A stretch of DNA of 64,000 bases from the NCBI RefSeq assembly GCF_004634245.1, contig NZ_SJTF01000008.1:62001-126000 (forward strand), read 5' to 3'. This document shows positions 51,538 to 60,504 of this stretch, piece after piece (positions within the stretch are counted from its first letter, which is position 1; each line of letters starts with the position of its first letter). This DNA comes from Flavobacterium foetidum (lineage in GTDB: Bacteria > Bacteroidota > Bacteroidia > Flavobacteriales > Flavobacteriaceae). Both the position numbers and the translations under genes were made by a program. Below the pieces are notes generated by a model, which had not been told where the DNA came from, searched no databases, and was given only the letters and a program-made list of their open reading frames with translations.

Positions 51538-52848
51538 TTAGTTGAATCCTTTTGGATTTGCTGTTGCTTCCACAAAGTCATTCGTAGAGTTGTTCGTGTC
51601 CTGAAGCACAATTCTGCCGGCAATTGTAGTTTTAGTTTTTCTTATTACCGATTTTGAAGAGTAAGCTCCTGAAGGGACATAGGTATTTCCTCCATCAATT
51701 TGAGAAGGCAGTTTTTTAGGAACTAGATTGGAACCTAAATCTCTTGTAGTATCAACTCCATCAATAATAACACTAACCGGAATTTGAAGTGCCAGATTAG
51801 CATCACCTTTAGGATTTTTATATTTTTTCAATGCTGTGAATTCTGCATCAGTCATTTTGAAAATAACATAGCTATGTCTTCCGTTTGAGTCTAATATCAT
51901 GTCATTGTTACTATTTCCCCAGTAAGCAATGTTTACATCTGGAACAGCAGCATTTTGAATATCATATTGATACAAATCACCAGAATAATCTCCTAGGAAT
52001 GATTCGAAATCTGCGGTACTTAAATCTACCGTTAATTCAGGGCTTAGAATACTAACGGTTTTACCTTTGTTGTCTACATAATTTGCTTTATGGTTAATAC
52101 CATTTTGGGCAATTACAATACTTGCTCCCGGTTGTACAGGATATTGAGTTCCGCTTCCAGGAATTTTAATGATATTTAAGGCATAAACATAATTGGTATT
52201 TGCAGTACTACCCTCAGTCATGCCTTCTGATTTGCTCCAATCAAACTGTCCGTTTGGCAATGAGTAACCTAAAACAGTAGTGGATGTAGATCCAGTCAGC
52301 AACGCCACGTATAATCCATCTGCATACTGAACGGTATTAGAATTGTTATAAATTTCTATAAACTGATCTCTAAAAATTGCTCCTTTTTTAGTGTCAGATC
52401 CAGCGTAATAAATTTGTTTAATAACGAAATCGCCTACTTTAGAAGTTTTCATTTCGATGTTGCTTGCAAGCGTTGTCGCATTTACGATTACACTGCTTTC
52501 GGAACCATTAAAATTAATTTCAGCTTCTGTTGGCGTGTAACCAAAAGTCTCTGTAAATTCAGCAGATGCAATCACTTTGGTTGCAGTAATAGTATAAGTT
52601 CCCGGTAAAATCTGTTTAAAAGTAGCCACACCGCTTTCATCAGATTCTACGGTATATTTATTGGCAGTTTCTGTATTCACAATAGTTACGCTTGCTTTTT
52701 TAACAACCTGACTGTTAAAAGTAGCATCATATTTAAGTGAAACACTAAAATCAACTGGTTTTAATGCTTCGTTTTCGTTATCATCATTGCTGCAGGACTG
52801 AATGATTAGTCCAAAGAGTATTATAAAAAGAGATAGCGTTTTTTTCAT
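51538..52848 (-). CDS. DUF4876 lipoprotein
   Basis: 436 residues. Lipobox Cys in FGLIIQSCSNDDNENE (about 19). An N-terminal Ig/CNA-B-like domain (about 30-130, KKASVTIVNTETANKYTVESDESGVATFKQILPGTYTITATK) is followed by a lamin-tail-like beta domain (about 140-250, GDFVIKQIYYAGSD, DQFIEIYNNSNTVQYADGLY). The combination matches DUF4876 proteins, which accompany a TonB receptor in Bacteroidota. It would bind a ligand at the cell surface like SusD proteins do, but the ligand is unknown. Confidence 0.82.
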   Translation of the reverse strand: MKKTLSLFIILFGLIIQSCSNDDNENEALKPVDFSVSLKYDATFNSQVVKKASVTIVNTETANKYTVESDESGVATFKQILPGTYTITATKVIASAEFTETFGYTPTEAEINFNGSESSVIVNATTLASNIEMKTSKVGDFVIKQIYYAGSDTKKGAIFRDQFIEIYNNSNTVQYADGLYVALLTGSTSTTVLGYSLPNGQFDWSKSEGMTEGSTANTNYVYALNIIKIPGSGTQYPVQPGASIVIAQNGINHKANYVDNKGKTVSILSPELTVDLSTADFESFLGDYSGDLYQYDIQNAAVPDVNIAYWGNSNNDMILDSNGRHSYVIFKMTDAEFTALKKYKNPKGDANLALQIPVSVIIDGVDTTRDLGSNLVPKKLPSQIDGGNTYVPSGAYSSKSVIRKTKTTIAGRIVLQDTNNSTNDFVEATANPKGFN

Positions 52849-52860
52849 AGGTATATAGAT

Positions 52861-55542
52861 TTAAAATTGATAATTAAGTCGGGTTCCAAAAGAGAATTTT
52901 GCGAAATAATCGTACGGACTCCTAATGCCGTTTTTCTCGTAATAAGGCTTCAGGTTTAAAAAATTGGTCGAATAAAAGGAAACACTAAATCCGTTTAGAA
53001 AATCTTTGGAAAGACGCAGATGAAAATTATGAAGCATGTTTTCAAGCTTATTTTGTGAGTCATTTTGCGTATCGCGGAAAATGTGTCCGTATTTTTGTGA
53101 ATTTGTACGATCTGCCTCTGGAATTTCATGATAGGCCAATTGATTGTCTAAATAGCCATTTGGATAATTACTGTTCGTAATGTAGGAAGTACGTAAAATG
53201 ATATGCTCGCTTCTTAGTGACAATAATAAACCTGCTTTTGGAATATGATAACTGAAGTTAAAACTTGCAGTGAAATTCTCATTGGTCATCGGCATCGAAG
53301 GATAGACTCCATATCTTTCTGCCGATAAAAGATCAGTGGAACCATAATAGGTAATCGATTCACTTAAATCTTTAGATCTCACATAAGATGCATTCATGCT
53401 TACATCAAGATTCAGTGCCTTGATTTTTCGAAAATTGATTATGGTTTCAATACCCATATCTTCCGAATTGGCATTGTTTTGAATGCTGTTTGTTAGATAA
53501 TACAACTTATCTGTTCCCACAACTTCATACGTTGGCATTTCTGTTCCGTTTGTAGTTACATTTACTCTTGGAATTTCTTTTGAGATAGGAACCTGCTGTC
53601 CCGTAAAACCATTCTTAAGTTTGTTGTAATATCCTGTTAAATTAATATTGGCAAAAGGAAGATTAACATCTAATCCGCCCTCTGTTTTGTACGATTTTGA
53701 AGGTTTTAAATTCAAATTATCTCCAGAACTTACTACAGTCAAAATCCATGCTTTTTGATACACTCCTGGATTTACATAAATTCCGTTGCCTAGTAAACGG
53801 TCTATGTAACGCTCTCCAGTGTACAATTGATTCAACGAAGGCGCTTTGGACGATAATCCAAATCCGCCTCGAATTCTGAAGGTTTTATTTAAAGAATACG
53901 ATGAATTAATACGCGGCTGCAGCGATACATTTCCAGACTGATTTTCATATCGCACACCGTAATCAATATTTAGGGTTTTATCTGCTTCAAATTTTTTATA
54001 GACTCTGTCTTCCAAATAAGCAGAAAACTGAGTTTCTGTTCGGGTTCTGTTAAAGTCATAATCTCTATAACCTAGTCTGGTGTCGCCTCCGTCATCCAAG
54101 ACATAATAATTGATTAAGCCAATTGCACTGCTTTTTCTTCCGTCTCCTTTGTTGGAACTGGATCTTCCTGATAGTCCAAATGATAAGCTGTGAATCCAAT
54201 TCCCTTTATTGGTAATCGTTTTTGTGGTTTCAAGATTTACGAAAGTTGAAATCGGAATACCTTCAACCGTACTGATACTGGTATATTGCGACGGAAGAAC
54301 AAAAGCATCATGAATGCCTTCTTCTTTAGAATCTGTTGCAGCCGTTAAAGCTCGATTTATCCATCTTTCTTTTCTAGAAAACTGCCTGTCGTAAGAGAAA
54401 CCACTGTTTACGTTGATACCGTCTAACCATAAATTAGAAGGTTTCCACATGAAATTATTAGAGATAGAAAATCCTTGCTTTTCGTTTTTTATGATATCTG
54501 CCGCAATTTTATCCGGATCACGTTTGGCATCATCAAGTGTTGATCTTATCGAAAGGTTTACAGTATTTTTTACTTTAGAATGTTTATCGGTAGTTTTCCA
54601 TGCTAAACTCCCACTGACACGCTGATAACTCAATAAATTGTTTCTTGGATCGGAATTAGAATCCAGAAAGTTAATTCCAAAATTCATGGAATTATTGGAG
54701 TTTAATTGAATTCCTTTTGTCAAGTTCAATTCGCTTGTACCATCTCTAAGGGAAGCAGAAACTCTGTAAGGACTATTTCCCACTTTAGTAGTGATTAAAA
54801 CCAGTCCGGAAGTCAAATCGCCATATTTTGCTGACGGAATTCCCTGAATGATTTTTATTTCTTCGATATTATTTGTTGAAATTTCCCTAAGATCAACACC
54901 AACATTCGGATTATTGAAAGGTGTTGTATTAACGCCATAATCATTGCCCGCCAAAGAAGGTGTATTTGGACTTAGAGCCTGCATGTTTTCGTTGTTGGAA
55001 ATCGGAATATCATTGATCATAAATGCAGTTCCAAAAGCTTTATTGCTTTTAAAAGAACCTACTTCAGTCGCTGTTCTGAAAACAATGTTTTTATAAGAAT
55101 TCAGATTAAAAGAGGAAGTAGTTTGTCCAGGAAGCTGTTCTAATACATCGTCAAGCGTAAAAGCCTGAACATTGTTTATAGCATTTGTACCAAGAGTCAA
55201 CTCAGAGTATTTACGTTCTTTATTGGCTGTAACCATTACTTCTTTCAGATGAAGCGTGTTATCTTCCAAATAAACCGTAATTGAATTTTGCCCGTTTTTT
55301 AAAATCTGATTAATATCTTTTTTTCCAAGAATGGAGAAATTCAATTCAATATCCTGAAAATACGGAATGATCATGCTGAATTTTCCATCTTTATCAGAAA
55401 TCGTCCAGTTTTCGGTTTTGGTATCACGAACAAAAACACCTGCTAAAGCGGTCGAAGTTTCTTTAGAAAAAACTTGACCAGAAATTGTCTTCTGTGAAAA
55501 AATAACTTGACTGAACAGTAAAAGAATGGCAATGAATCGCAT
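52861..55542 (-). CDS. TonB-dependent outer-membrane receptor
   Basis: 893 residues. Signal peptide about 1-16, a carboxypeptidase-like regulatory domain (TISGQVFSKETSTALAGVFVRDTKT), then a plug (TLDDVLEQLPGQTT, FMINDIPISNNENMQ, IEEIKIIQGIPSAKYGDLTSGLVLITTK) and a 22-strand-type barrel ending FAKFSFGTRLNYQF. It lacks the SusC-specific features and is not followed by susD. First gene of the operon with DUF4876, DUF6850-like and peroxidase genes, spaced 12, 11 and 1 bp. Likely substrates are metal chelates or heme, from the peroxidase context; this is inference. Confidence 0.93.
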   Translation of the reverse strand: MRFIAILLLFSQVIFSQKTISGQVFSKETSTALAGVFVRDTKTENWTISDKDGKFSMIIPYFQDIELNFSILGKKDINQILKNGQNSITVYLEDNTLHLKEVMVTANKERKYSELTLGTNAINNVQAFTLDDVLEQLPGQTTSSFNLNSYKNIVFRTATEVGSFKSNKAFGTAFMINDIPISNNENMQALSPNTPSLAGNDYGVNTTPFNNPNVGVDLREISTNNIEEIKIIQGIPSAKYGDLTSGLVLITTKVGNSPYRVSASLRDGTSELNLTKGIQLNSNNSMNFGINFLDSNSDPRNNLLSYQRVSGSLAWKTTDKHSKVKNTVNLSIRSTLDDAKRDPDKIAADIIKNEKQGFSISNNFMWKPSNLWLDGINVNSGFSYDRQFSRKERWINRALTAATDSKEEGIHDAFVLPSQYTSISTVEGIPISTFVNLETTKTITNKGNWIHSLSFGLSGRSSSNKGDGRKSSAIGLINYYVLDDGGDTRLGYRDYDFNRTRTETQFSAYLEDRVYKKFEADKTLNIDYGVRYENQSGNVSLQPRINSSYSLNKTFRIRGGFGLSSKAPSLNQLYTGERYIDRLLGNGIYVNPGVYQKAWILTVVSSGDNLNLKPSKSYKTEGGLDVNLPFANINLTGYYNKLKNGFTGQQVPISKEIPRVNVTTNGTEMPTYEVVGTDKLYYLTNSIQNNANSEDMGIETIINFRKIKALNLDVSMNASYVRSKDLSESITYYGSTDLLSAERYGVYPSMPMTNENFTASFNFSYHIPKAGLLLSLRSEHIILRTSYITNSNYPNGYLDNQLAYHEIPEADRTNSQKYGHIFRDTQNDSQNKLENMLHNFHLRLSKDFLNGFSVSFYSTNFLNLKPYYEKNGIRSPYDYFAKFSFGTRLNYQF

Positions 55543-55576
55543 CTATGCTTAATTAGAACAAATAAAAATAATAATG

Positions 55577-55606
55577 CAAATCTATCGATATTTCTTTGTG
55601 AAGCAA
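55577..55606 (-). promoter_or_regulatory. Promoter of the TonB receptor operon
   Basis: On the minus strand TTG (55604-55606), exactly 19 bp, TAGATTTG (55577-55584): a full Bacteroidota promoter 35 bp before the start codon. No Fur-like palindrome was recognised around it. Confidence 0.7.
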
Positions 55607-55855
55607 TAAAAAATAAGGGAATTGTAAAATTGTGCATTATCCGATTTGTGAGAAATTAGCAAGAAAAGAGTTTTTAAATTCTAAATTTATGTGTTTGATA
55701 AACAGCTAAGTAGTGTTTTTATATTTTTGTAAGAAGAGGATGTGAATATTTTTTAGAGACGATGTAGGTTTGATGTATTGTGAGTAAAGTTATTTCCTGT
55801 TAATTGAGACTGATTCTTTTAACTTGGTTCTAGTTTTTTTAGATTTATACAATAA
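55607..55855. other. Intergenic DNA, no recognised feature
   Basis: AT-rich stretch between the TonB operon promoter and the gpsA terminator. I see no reading frame, repeat or hairpin of note. Confidence 0.5.
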
Positions 55856-55890
55856 AAAAAGAGCCGAAAGATTAATCTTCCAGCTCTTTT
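55856..55890 (-). terminator. gpsA terminator
   Basis: AAAAGAGC pairs with GCTCTTTT, with an inner GAAAGATT/AATCTTC stem, ending in an A-run on the plus strand (T-run on minus), about 45 bp after the gpsA stop. Confidence 0.75.
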
Positions 55891-55932
55891 ATCTATTCTC
55901 TTTATTCTATTTTCTATTCTCTAAAAAAAGAT

Positions 55933-56928
55933 TTAATCCAAAGATTCAGTCAATTTTCTAAAGACAGATTTAGCATCTTTTCCTTCGTATAAAACAGCAT
56001 AAACGGCATCGATAATTGGTGTTTTAGCTCCATAACCCTGATTTAGTTTATAAGCACTTTTTGTAGCATAATAACCTTCTGCAACCATACTCATTTCCAT
56101 CATGGCACTTTTTACAGTGTAACCTTTACCAATCATATTTCCGAACATTCTGTTTCTTGAGAAAACCGAATATCCCGTAACCAATAAATCGCCCAGATAA
56201 GCCGAATCATTAATATTACGTTTCATTTTATGGACTTTACGAATGAATTTCTTCATCTCACGAATCGCATTACTCATTAAAACCGATTGGAAGTTATCGC
56301 CATAACCCAAACCATGTGCAATTCCGGCCGCAATCGAGTAGATGTTTTTCAGCATCGCTGCATACTCAGTACCGATAATGTCGTCTGAAATTTTGGCTTT
56401 AATGTAATTTCCAGAAAGTGATTTGGCAACTGTTTTGGCTTTGTCAGGATCGCCACAGGCAATGGTTAGATAAGAAAGCCTTTCCAACGCAACCTCTTCA
56501 GCGTGGCACGGACCAGTAATTACGCCGATATTGTAATACGGAATATCGTATTGAATATGAAAATGCTCCCCTACTATCAAACTGGTTTCGGGAACAATTC
56601 CTTTGATTGCCGAAAAGATAATTTTATTCGATAAAGAAACCGTCATGTTTTTCAACTCGGCGTCTAAGAAGGCAGACGGAATAGCAAAAATGATATAATC
56701 TGCATATTCTATGGCTTCGTTTATATTGTTAGTTAATTTGAGTTTGTTGGTATCAAATTCAACAGAACTTAAGTAATTCGGATTGTGTTTGTATTTCTGA
56801 ATATGTTCTATCGCAGAATCATTACGCATATACCATGCAATTTCTGAAAGGTTCACACATAACATTTTGGCAATTGCTGTTGCCCAGCTTCCTCCTCCAA
56901 TTACTGCAAATTTTAACTTTTCGCTCAT
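55933..56928 (-). CDS. gpsA: Glycerol-3-phosphate dehydrogenase (NAD(P)+)
   Basis: 331 residues from the ATG at 56928; an upstream TTG at 56949 would overlap the promoter. GpsA reduces dihydroxyacetone phosphate to sn-glycerol-3-phosphate for phospholipid synthesis. Rossmann motif VIGGGSWATAIAKML (about 9-23), IFAIPSAFL, SAIKGIVPET, ITGPCHAEEVA, the catalytic Lys in AAMLKNIYSIAAGIAHGLGYGDN, and DLLVTGYSVFSRNRMFG all fit. Monocistronic. Confidence 0.96.
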   Translation of the reverse strand: MSEKLKFAVIGGGSWATAIAKMLCVNLSEIAWYMRNDSAIEHIQKYKHNPNYLSSVEFDTNKLKLTNNINEAIEYADYIIFAIPSAFLDAELKNMTVSLSNKIIFSAIKGIVPETSLIVGEHFHIQYDIPYYNIGVITGPCHAEEVALERLSYLTIACGDPDKAKTVAKSLSGNYIKAKISDDIIGTEYAAMLKNIYSIAAGIAHGLGYGDNFQSVLMSNAIREMKKFIRKVHKMKRNINDSAYLGDLLVTGYSVFSRNRMFGNMIGKGYTVKSAMMEMSMVAEGYYATKSAYKLNQGYGAKTPIIDAVYAVLYEGKDAKSVFRKLTESLD

Positions 56929-56946
56929 TATTTTATTAATTTGAAA

Positions 56947-56954
56947 CAAAAGTA
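56947..56954 (-). promoter_or_regulatory. -7 element upstream of gpsA
   Basis: TACTTTTG on the minus strand, a full TAnnTTTG, about 20 bp before the chosen ATG. It argues against the TTG start. Confidence 0.5.
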
Positions 56955-57135
56955 CTTAATAAAGTAGTAATAACATATAGTTCTCTTTTAAGAAATTTTG
57001 TTAAAAACTGTGCTAAGTTATCTTTCCGTTTAAATAGAAAACCTTCCAACATTAAAATAACATTAAAAATATTTTAAAACAAACACAATAAAGATTTAAG
57101 GCCTTTCGTTATAAGACTTTATAAATTTAAATTTT

Positions 57136-57218
57136 ATGAATTTCACAAAATTTGAGTTAGTTAGTTTTGTTTTAGTATTGTAAAAGGCGTTCGTGAGCTT
57201 GTAAGAACGCCTTTTTTT
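57136..57218 (+). other. Possible small transcript: 15-codon frame plus hairpin terminator
   Basis: An ATG at 57136 opens a 15-residue frame (MNFTKFELVSFVLVL) that stops directly before a strong hairpin (AAAAGGCGTTC at 57182-57192, complement at 57205-57215) with seven T on the plus strand. No annotated plus-strand gene precedes it. It may be a small RNA or leader; the same hairpin could also serve the minus-strand dehydrogenase. Confidence 0.3.
57182..57218. terminator. Strong hairpin terminator
   Basis: 11-bp perfect stem, 12-nt loop, T7 on the plus strand and T4 on the minus strand. It lies about 95 bp beyond the minus-strand dehydrogenase stop. Confidence 0.75.
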
Positions 57219-57227
57219 AAGTTGGCA

Positions 57228-57310
57228 GTGTTCAGTTTTTTTAGTGTTCAGTAATGACACTTTGAGAATACATCATGCACTGAGCACTAAAAAGCTGAAT
57301 ACTGATTACT
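57228..57310. repeat. AGTGTTCAG repeat, copy 3
   Basis: CAGTGTTCAGTTTTTTTAGTG and GAGCACTAAAAAGCTGAATAC form an imperfect inverted repeat next to the dehydrogenase stop. Related to 46047-46158 and 48631-48788. Confidence 0.55.
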
Positions 57311-57312
57311 TT

Positions 57313-58470
57313 TTAATAACTAAGTTCCACAATAGATTTCACTTTATCTAAAGTGACCAATTGTTTTTCGCCAAGACCTTTCCAGCCTCTTTCGTCGAAA
57401 CGGTTTACGATAAAATCTGCTGTTTTAGAATAATCTTCTGTGTATTGCGAAAGTTTGGTGTCCATTCCCATAGTATGGAAAAATTCAACGGTTTTGTTGA
57501 TGGCTTCTTTTGCCACTTCTTCATCAGAACCAGAAAGATTAAAAATACGTCTTCCGTATTGCGCCAGTTTTCCTTTTTTGGTTTCGAACATTACAGTATA
57601 CAAACTTGGACCTATAATCGCCAAAGTTCTGGCGTGATCAATTTCATATAATGCTGTTAATTCATGACCAATCATATGTGTAGCCCAATCGCTTGGAACT
57701 CCTTTTTGGATTAATCCGTTTAAAGCCATGGTACAGCTCCACATAAAGTTGGATGCCAAAGTATAATCGGTTGGGTTTTTAACTACTCCAGGACCAACTT
57801 CAATTAAAGTCTGTAAAATTCCTTCGGCAATTCTGTCTTGTAGAAAGGCATCAGTTGGATACGTTAAATATTGCTCCATAACGTGTGTGAAAGCATCTAC
57901 AACACCATTTTCAAGTTGTCTTTTTGGCAAAGAAGCAATTACGGTTGGGTCACAGATAGAGAATTGCGGGAACAAAGCGCTTCCGCCGGAAGATAATTTC
58001 TCTTGAGTTGCTTCAATCGTTACGACATAACCTGAATTCATTTCGCTTCCTGTTGCTGGAAGCGTTAGAACTGTTCCAAATGGCATTGCATTTTCTTTAA
58101 TCAAGATTCTTTTTTGAAGAATATCAATTGGATTTCCTTCGAAATGAACAGCTGCCGAAATAAATTTTACACCATCAATAACAGATCCGCCTCCGACAGC
58201 CAGAATAAAATCGATTTTTTCTGATTTGATGACATCAACCGCTTTCATTAAAGTTTCGAATCTTGGGTTGGGTTCGATTCCGCCAAATTCTACGATTTCA
58301 AAACCTTTTAAATTCGCAATTACTTGGTCGTAAATTCCGTTTTTAAAAATACTTCCTCCGCCGTAAGCCAAAAGAATTTTAGCATTTTTTGGAACTAAAG
58401 TCGAAAGTTTTTCAATTTGTCCTTTCCCGAAAACCAAATTCGTCGGATTGTATAATTCAAAGTTAAGCAT
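57313..58470 (-). CDS. Iron-containing alcohol dehydrogenase (YqhD/BdhA-like)
   Basis: 385 residues. N-terminal NAD(P)-binding half with NPTNLVFGKGQIEKL, LLAYGGGSIFKNG and FILAVGGGSVIDGVKFI. The metal-binding half has PATGSEMNSGYVVT, VVDAFTHVMEQYLTY, MIGHELTALYEIDHARTLAI, which hold the His/Asp ligands. GGGS-x-F with an N-terminal FELYNPTN matches the NADPH-dependent YqhD branch, which reduces a wide range of short aldehydes, often in detoxification. Monocistronic, preceded by a TTCTAAG repeat. Confidence 0.92.
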   Translation of the reverse strand: MLNFELYNPTNLVFGKGQIEKLSTLVPKNAKILLAYGGGSIFKNGIYDQVIANLKGFEIVEFGGIEPNPRFETLMKAVDVIKSEKIDFILAVGGGSVIDGVKFISAAVHFEGNPIDILQKRILIKENAMPFGTVLTLPATGSEMNSGYVVTIEATQEKLSSGGSALFPQFSICDPTVIASLPKRQLENGVVDAFTHVMEQYLTYPTDAFLQDRIAEGILQTLIEVGPGVVKNPTDYTLASNFMWSCTMALNGLIQKGVPSDWATHMIGHELTALYEIDHARTLAIIGPSLYTVMFETKKGKLAQYGRRIFNLSGSDEEVAKEAINKTVEFFHTMGMDTKLSQYTEDYSKTADFIVNRFDERGWKGLGEKQLVTLDKVKSIVELSY

Positions 58471-58486
58471 GTTTTTTTTAGAGTTT

Positions 58487-58645
58487 CTAAGATGCTAAGG
58501 TTCTGAGGTTCTAAGTTTTTTTCTTTGAACTCATCTGCAACCTAGCAATTGTTATTTGTTTAATTTTTTAATAGTAAAGAAATAAGGGATTAAGTTTTTA
58601 AGCAACTAAGAAAAACCTTAGAACCTTAGTATCTCAGTCCCTTAG
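58487..58645. repeat. TTCTAAG/GATGCTAAG repeat, long inverted copy
   Basis: AGTTTCTAAGATGCTAAGG-type words on the left and their complements (AACCTTAGAACCTTAG, CCCTTAGCACC) on the right, about 159 bp in all. It fills the gap between the dehydrogenase and the DJ-1 gene. Shorter relatives are at 3228-3271 and 9345-9382. Confidence 0.6.
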
Positions 58646-58654
58646 CACCTTTTT

Positions 58655-59416
58655 TTAATTCAATTTCTGTATCAATTTTCCAGCTACCAGTTTAGACGAT
58701 GCTGGGTTTTGACCTGTAATTAAAAGTCCATCTTCTACAGCATAAGGTTGCCAGTTTGGTCCTTTAGAAAAAATACCTCCGTTTGAGGCTAAAGCATCTT
58801 CCAATAAAAACGGAACCACTTTAGTCAAACCAACCGCTTCTTCTTCTTCGTTGGTAAATCCGGTTATTTTTTTACCTTTTACTAAATATTCGCCTTTTAC
58901 TTTTACGTTTTTCAAAACAGCGGGAGCGTGGCAAACAAAAGCTACTGGTTTGTTGTGCGTATAGAAAGATTCGATTAAAGCGATAGAGTTTTGATCTTGA
59001 ACCAAATCCCAAAGCGGACCGTGACCTCCTGGATAAAAAACAGCGTCATAATCTTTTTGGTTGATCGTTGACAGCTTTAAAGTGTTTTTTAGTTTTTCCT
59101 GTAAAACCTTATCAGCGTCAAAACGTTTGGTGTCTTCTGTTGCCGATGCCGGATCAGCACTTTTGGGGTCAATTGGCGGTTGTCCTCCAAGAGGGGAAGC
59201 AATCGAAATTTCGACACCCTGATCTAATAATTCATAATACGGTGCAGCAAATTCTTCTGACCAGAATCCGGTTTTTTCTCCTGTATTGCCCAGCTTATCG
59301 TTGCTGGTAACAACAAATAATACTTTTTTCATCTTTTTTTTATTTGATTTTTGAGCCAAAGCAGAGGTGCTTGCAGCTGTAAATGCAATTATTGCGAGTA
59401 ATGCTATTTTCTTCAT
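58655..59416 (-). CDS. Secreted DJ-1/PfpI family protein
   Basis: 253 residues. Sec signal about 1-21 (STSALAQ), then a basic linker and a DJ-1/PfpI domain: KKVLFVVTSNDKLGNTGEKTGFWSEEFAAPYYELLD, YDAVFYPGGHGPLWDL and the nucleophile-elbow Cys in VAFVCHAPAVL (about 160). The GEKTGFW-EE opening and GGHGPLWD are like Hsp31-type and glyoxalase III members, which act on methylglyoxal. A periplasmic location is less usual. It is divergent from a LysR gene that probably controls it. Confidence 0.9.
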   Translation of the reverse strand: MKKIALLAIIAFTAASTSALAQKSNKKKMKKVLFVVTSNDKLGNTGEKTGFWSEEFAAPYYELLDQGVEISIASPLGGQPPIDPKSADPASATEDTKRFDADKVLQEKLKNTLKLSTINQKDYDAVFYPGGHGPLWDLVQDQNSIALIESFYTHNKPVAFVCHAPAVLKNVKVKGEYLVKGKKITGFTNEEEEAVGLTKVVPFLLEDALASNGGIFSKGPNWQPYAVEDGLLITGQNPASSKLVAGKLIQKLN

Positions 59417-59432
59417 AAGATTAAATTTTGAA

Positions 59433-59440
59433 CAAATTTA
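59433..59440 (-). promoter_or_regulatory. -7 element of the DJ-1 family gene
   Basis: TAAATTTG on the minus strand, a full TAnnTTTG, giving a leader of about 10 nt. Confidence 0.5.
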
Positions 59441-59474
59441 CGGCTTATGTGATATCAGTAAAAATAAAATAAAC

Positions 59475-59482
59475 TATGTTTG
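59475..59482 (+). promoter_or_regulatory. -7 element of the LysR gene
   Basis: TATGTTTG, a full TAnnTTTG, 20 bp before the LysR start. Its last four bases form part of the palindrome at 59479-59493. Confidence 0.5.
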
Positions 59483-59493
59483 TTATAAACAAA
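59479..59493. promoter_or_regulatory. LysR-type operator palindrome
   Basis: TTTGTT-ATA-AACAAA, perfect 6-bp arms, between the divergent LysR and DJ-1 genes. It contains the T-N11-A core expected for LysR proteins and overlaps the LysR promoter, as for autoregulation. Confidence 0.6.
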
Positions 59494-59501
59494 TTTATAT
59501 C

Positions 59502-60407
59502 ATGGTAAATCTAGAATGGTACAGAACATTTAAGGCAGTGTATAAAAATGGTAATTTTTCGGTCGCTGCCAAAGAGCTTTTTATGAGTCAGCCTGCGGTT
59601 AGTCAGCAAATTTCTATGTTAGAAGCGCATGTTGGTAATAAATTATTCAACCGAAAATCAAAAGGCGTTGAACCAACAGAATACGCTAAGTTACTGAATA
59701 ATTTGATTATAGACGCGCTTGATCGTCTCGAAAGCGTTGAGACAGGTTTTAGGGCAAAAGCAGAAGATGCTACCCGATTAATTTCTGTCGGAATCTCTAA
59801 ACATCTTTTTGACTGTATCGGAAATCTATTGATTTCAAAGTTTGATTTGATTGATTTCACTTTCGCAGAAAACGATGAACTGTTTGCCTTAGTTGATGCT
59901 AAAAAACTCGATTTTGCCATTACTACAAAACGATTCGACACTTTTGATACCACTTATGAAATTGTCGGGAAAATCAAATTGATATTAGTCGCGCCAACAT
60001 CCTTAGATATAACCGAATTCCGCCAAAAACTAAAATCGGATAATTTTACTGAAATTGAACAGTGGCTCAATGCGCAAAAGTGGTATAGCCATGATGCGAG
60101 AATTCCGCATATAAAATTGTTCTGGCTTCACGCTTTCAATAAAAAAAGACCATCAATGGTGCCGAACTATATTATTCCGTCAGAATCTGAAATGCTTAGA
60201 TTGCTATCTAAAAATGAAGGAGTGGCCGTAACATGGAATTGCAATGCTAGAAGTTATATCAAAGAAAATAAATTACAGTTGGTATGGAATAGTTTTCACG
60301 TTCCGGAAGAGTTTGTGTATTTGCTGGCACCGAAGAATAATAACGTAAAATCGTTTTTTGATAGTATTGAGAAGGAATTAAAGCTGTTCTTCGGGAATAG
60401 GCTGTAG
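59502..60407 (+). CDS. LysR-family transcriptional regulator
   Basis: 301 residues from the ATG at 59502; the longer open frame runs back through the DJ-1 gene. The helix-turn-helix covers about 1-60: WYRTFKAVYKNGNFSVAAKELFMSQPAVSQQISMLEAHVGNKLFNRKSKGVEPTEYA. A substrate-binding domain follows, weaker than usual in sequence. Divergent from a DJ-1/PfpI gene, with a palindrome between, so this gene likely regulates both itself and that neighbour, perhaps in response to aldehydes or oxidants. Confidence 0.92.
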   Translation: MVNLEWYRTFKAVYKNGNFSVAAKELFMSQPAVSQQISMLEAHVGNKLFNRKSKGVEPTEYAKLLNNLIIDALDRLESVETGFRAKAEDATRLISVGISKHLFDCIGNLLISKFDLIDFTFAENDELFALVDAKKLDFAITTKRFDTFDTTYEIVGKIKLILVAPTSLDITEFRQKLKSDNFTEIEQWLNAQKWYSHDARIPHIKLFWLHAFNKKRPSMVPNYIIPSESEMLRLLSKNEGVAVTWNCNARSYIKENKLQLVWNSFHVPEEFVYLLAPKNNNVKSFFDSIEKELKLFFGNRL

Positions 60408-60448
60408 TTTGAGCCAAATAAAATATATGAAAATTCTTCTGTTTTTTC

Positions 60449-60479
60449 TTTGCCTTTAGTTTACAAAGGTCTATTTTTG
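60449..60479 (+). promoter_or_regulatory. Promoter of the PKD lipoprotein gene
   Basis: TTTG (60449-60452), exactly 19 bp, TATTTTTG (60472-60479): a full match in both boxes and spacing, 25 bp before the start codon. Confidence 0.75.
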
Positions 60480-60504
60480 ATATGAACCACTAAAACTTCC
60501 AATT

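Noticed and set aside
59367..59501. Long N-terminal extension of the LysR gene
   Set aside because: It runs through the start of the divergent DJ-1 gene and the shared promoter; the HTH begins at the ATG at 59502.
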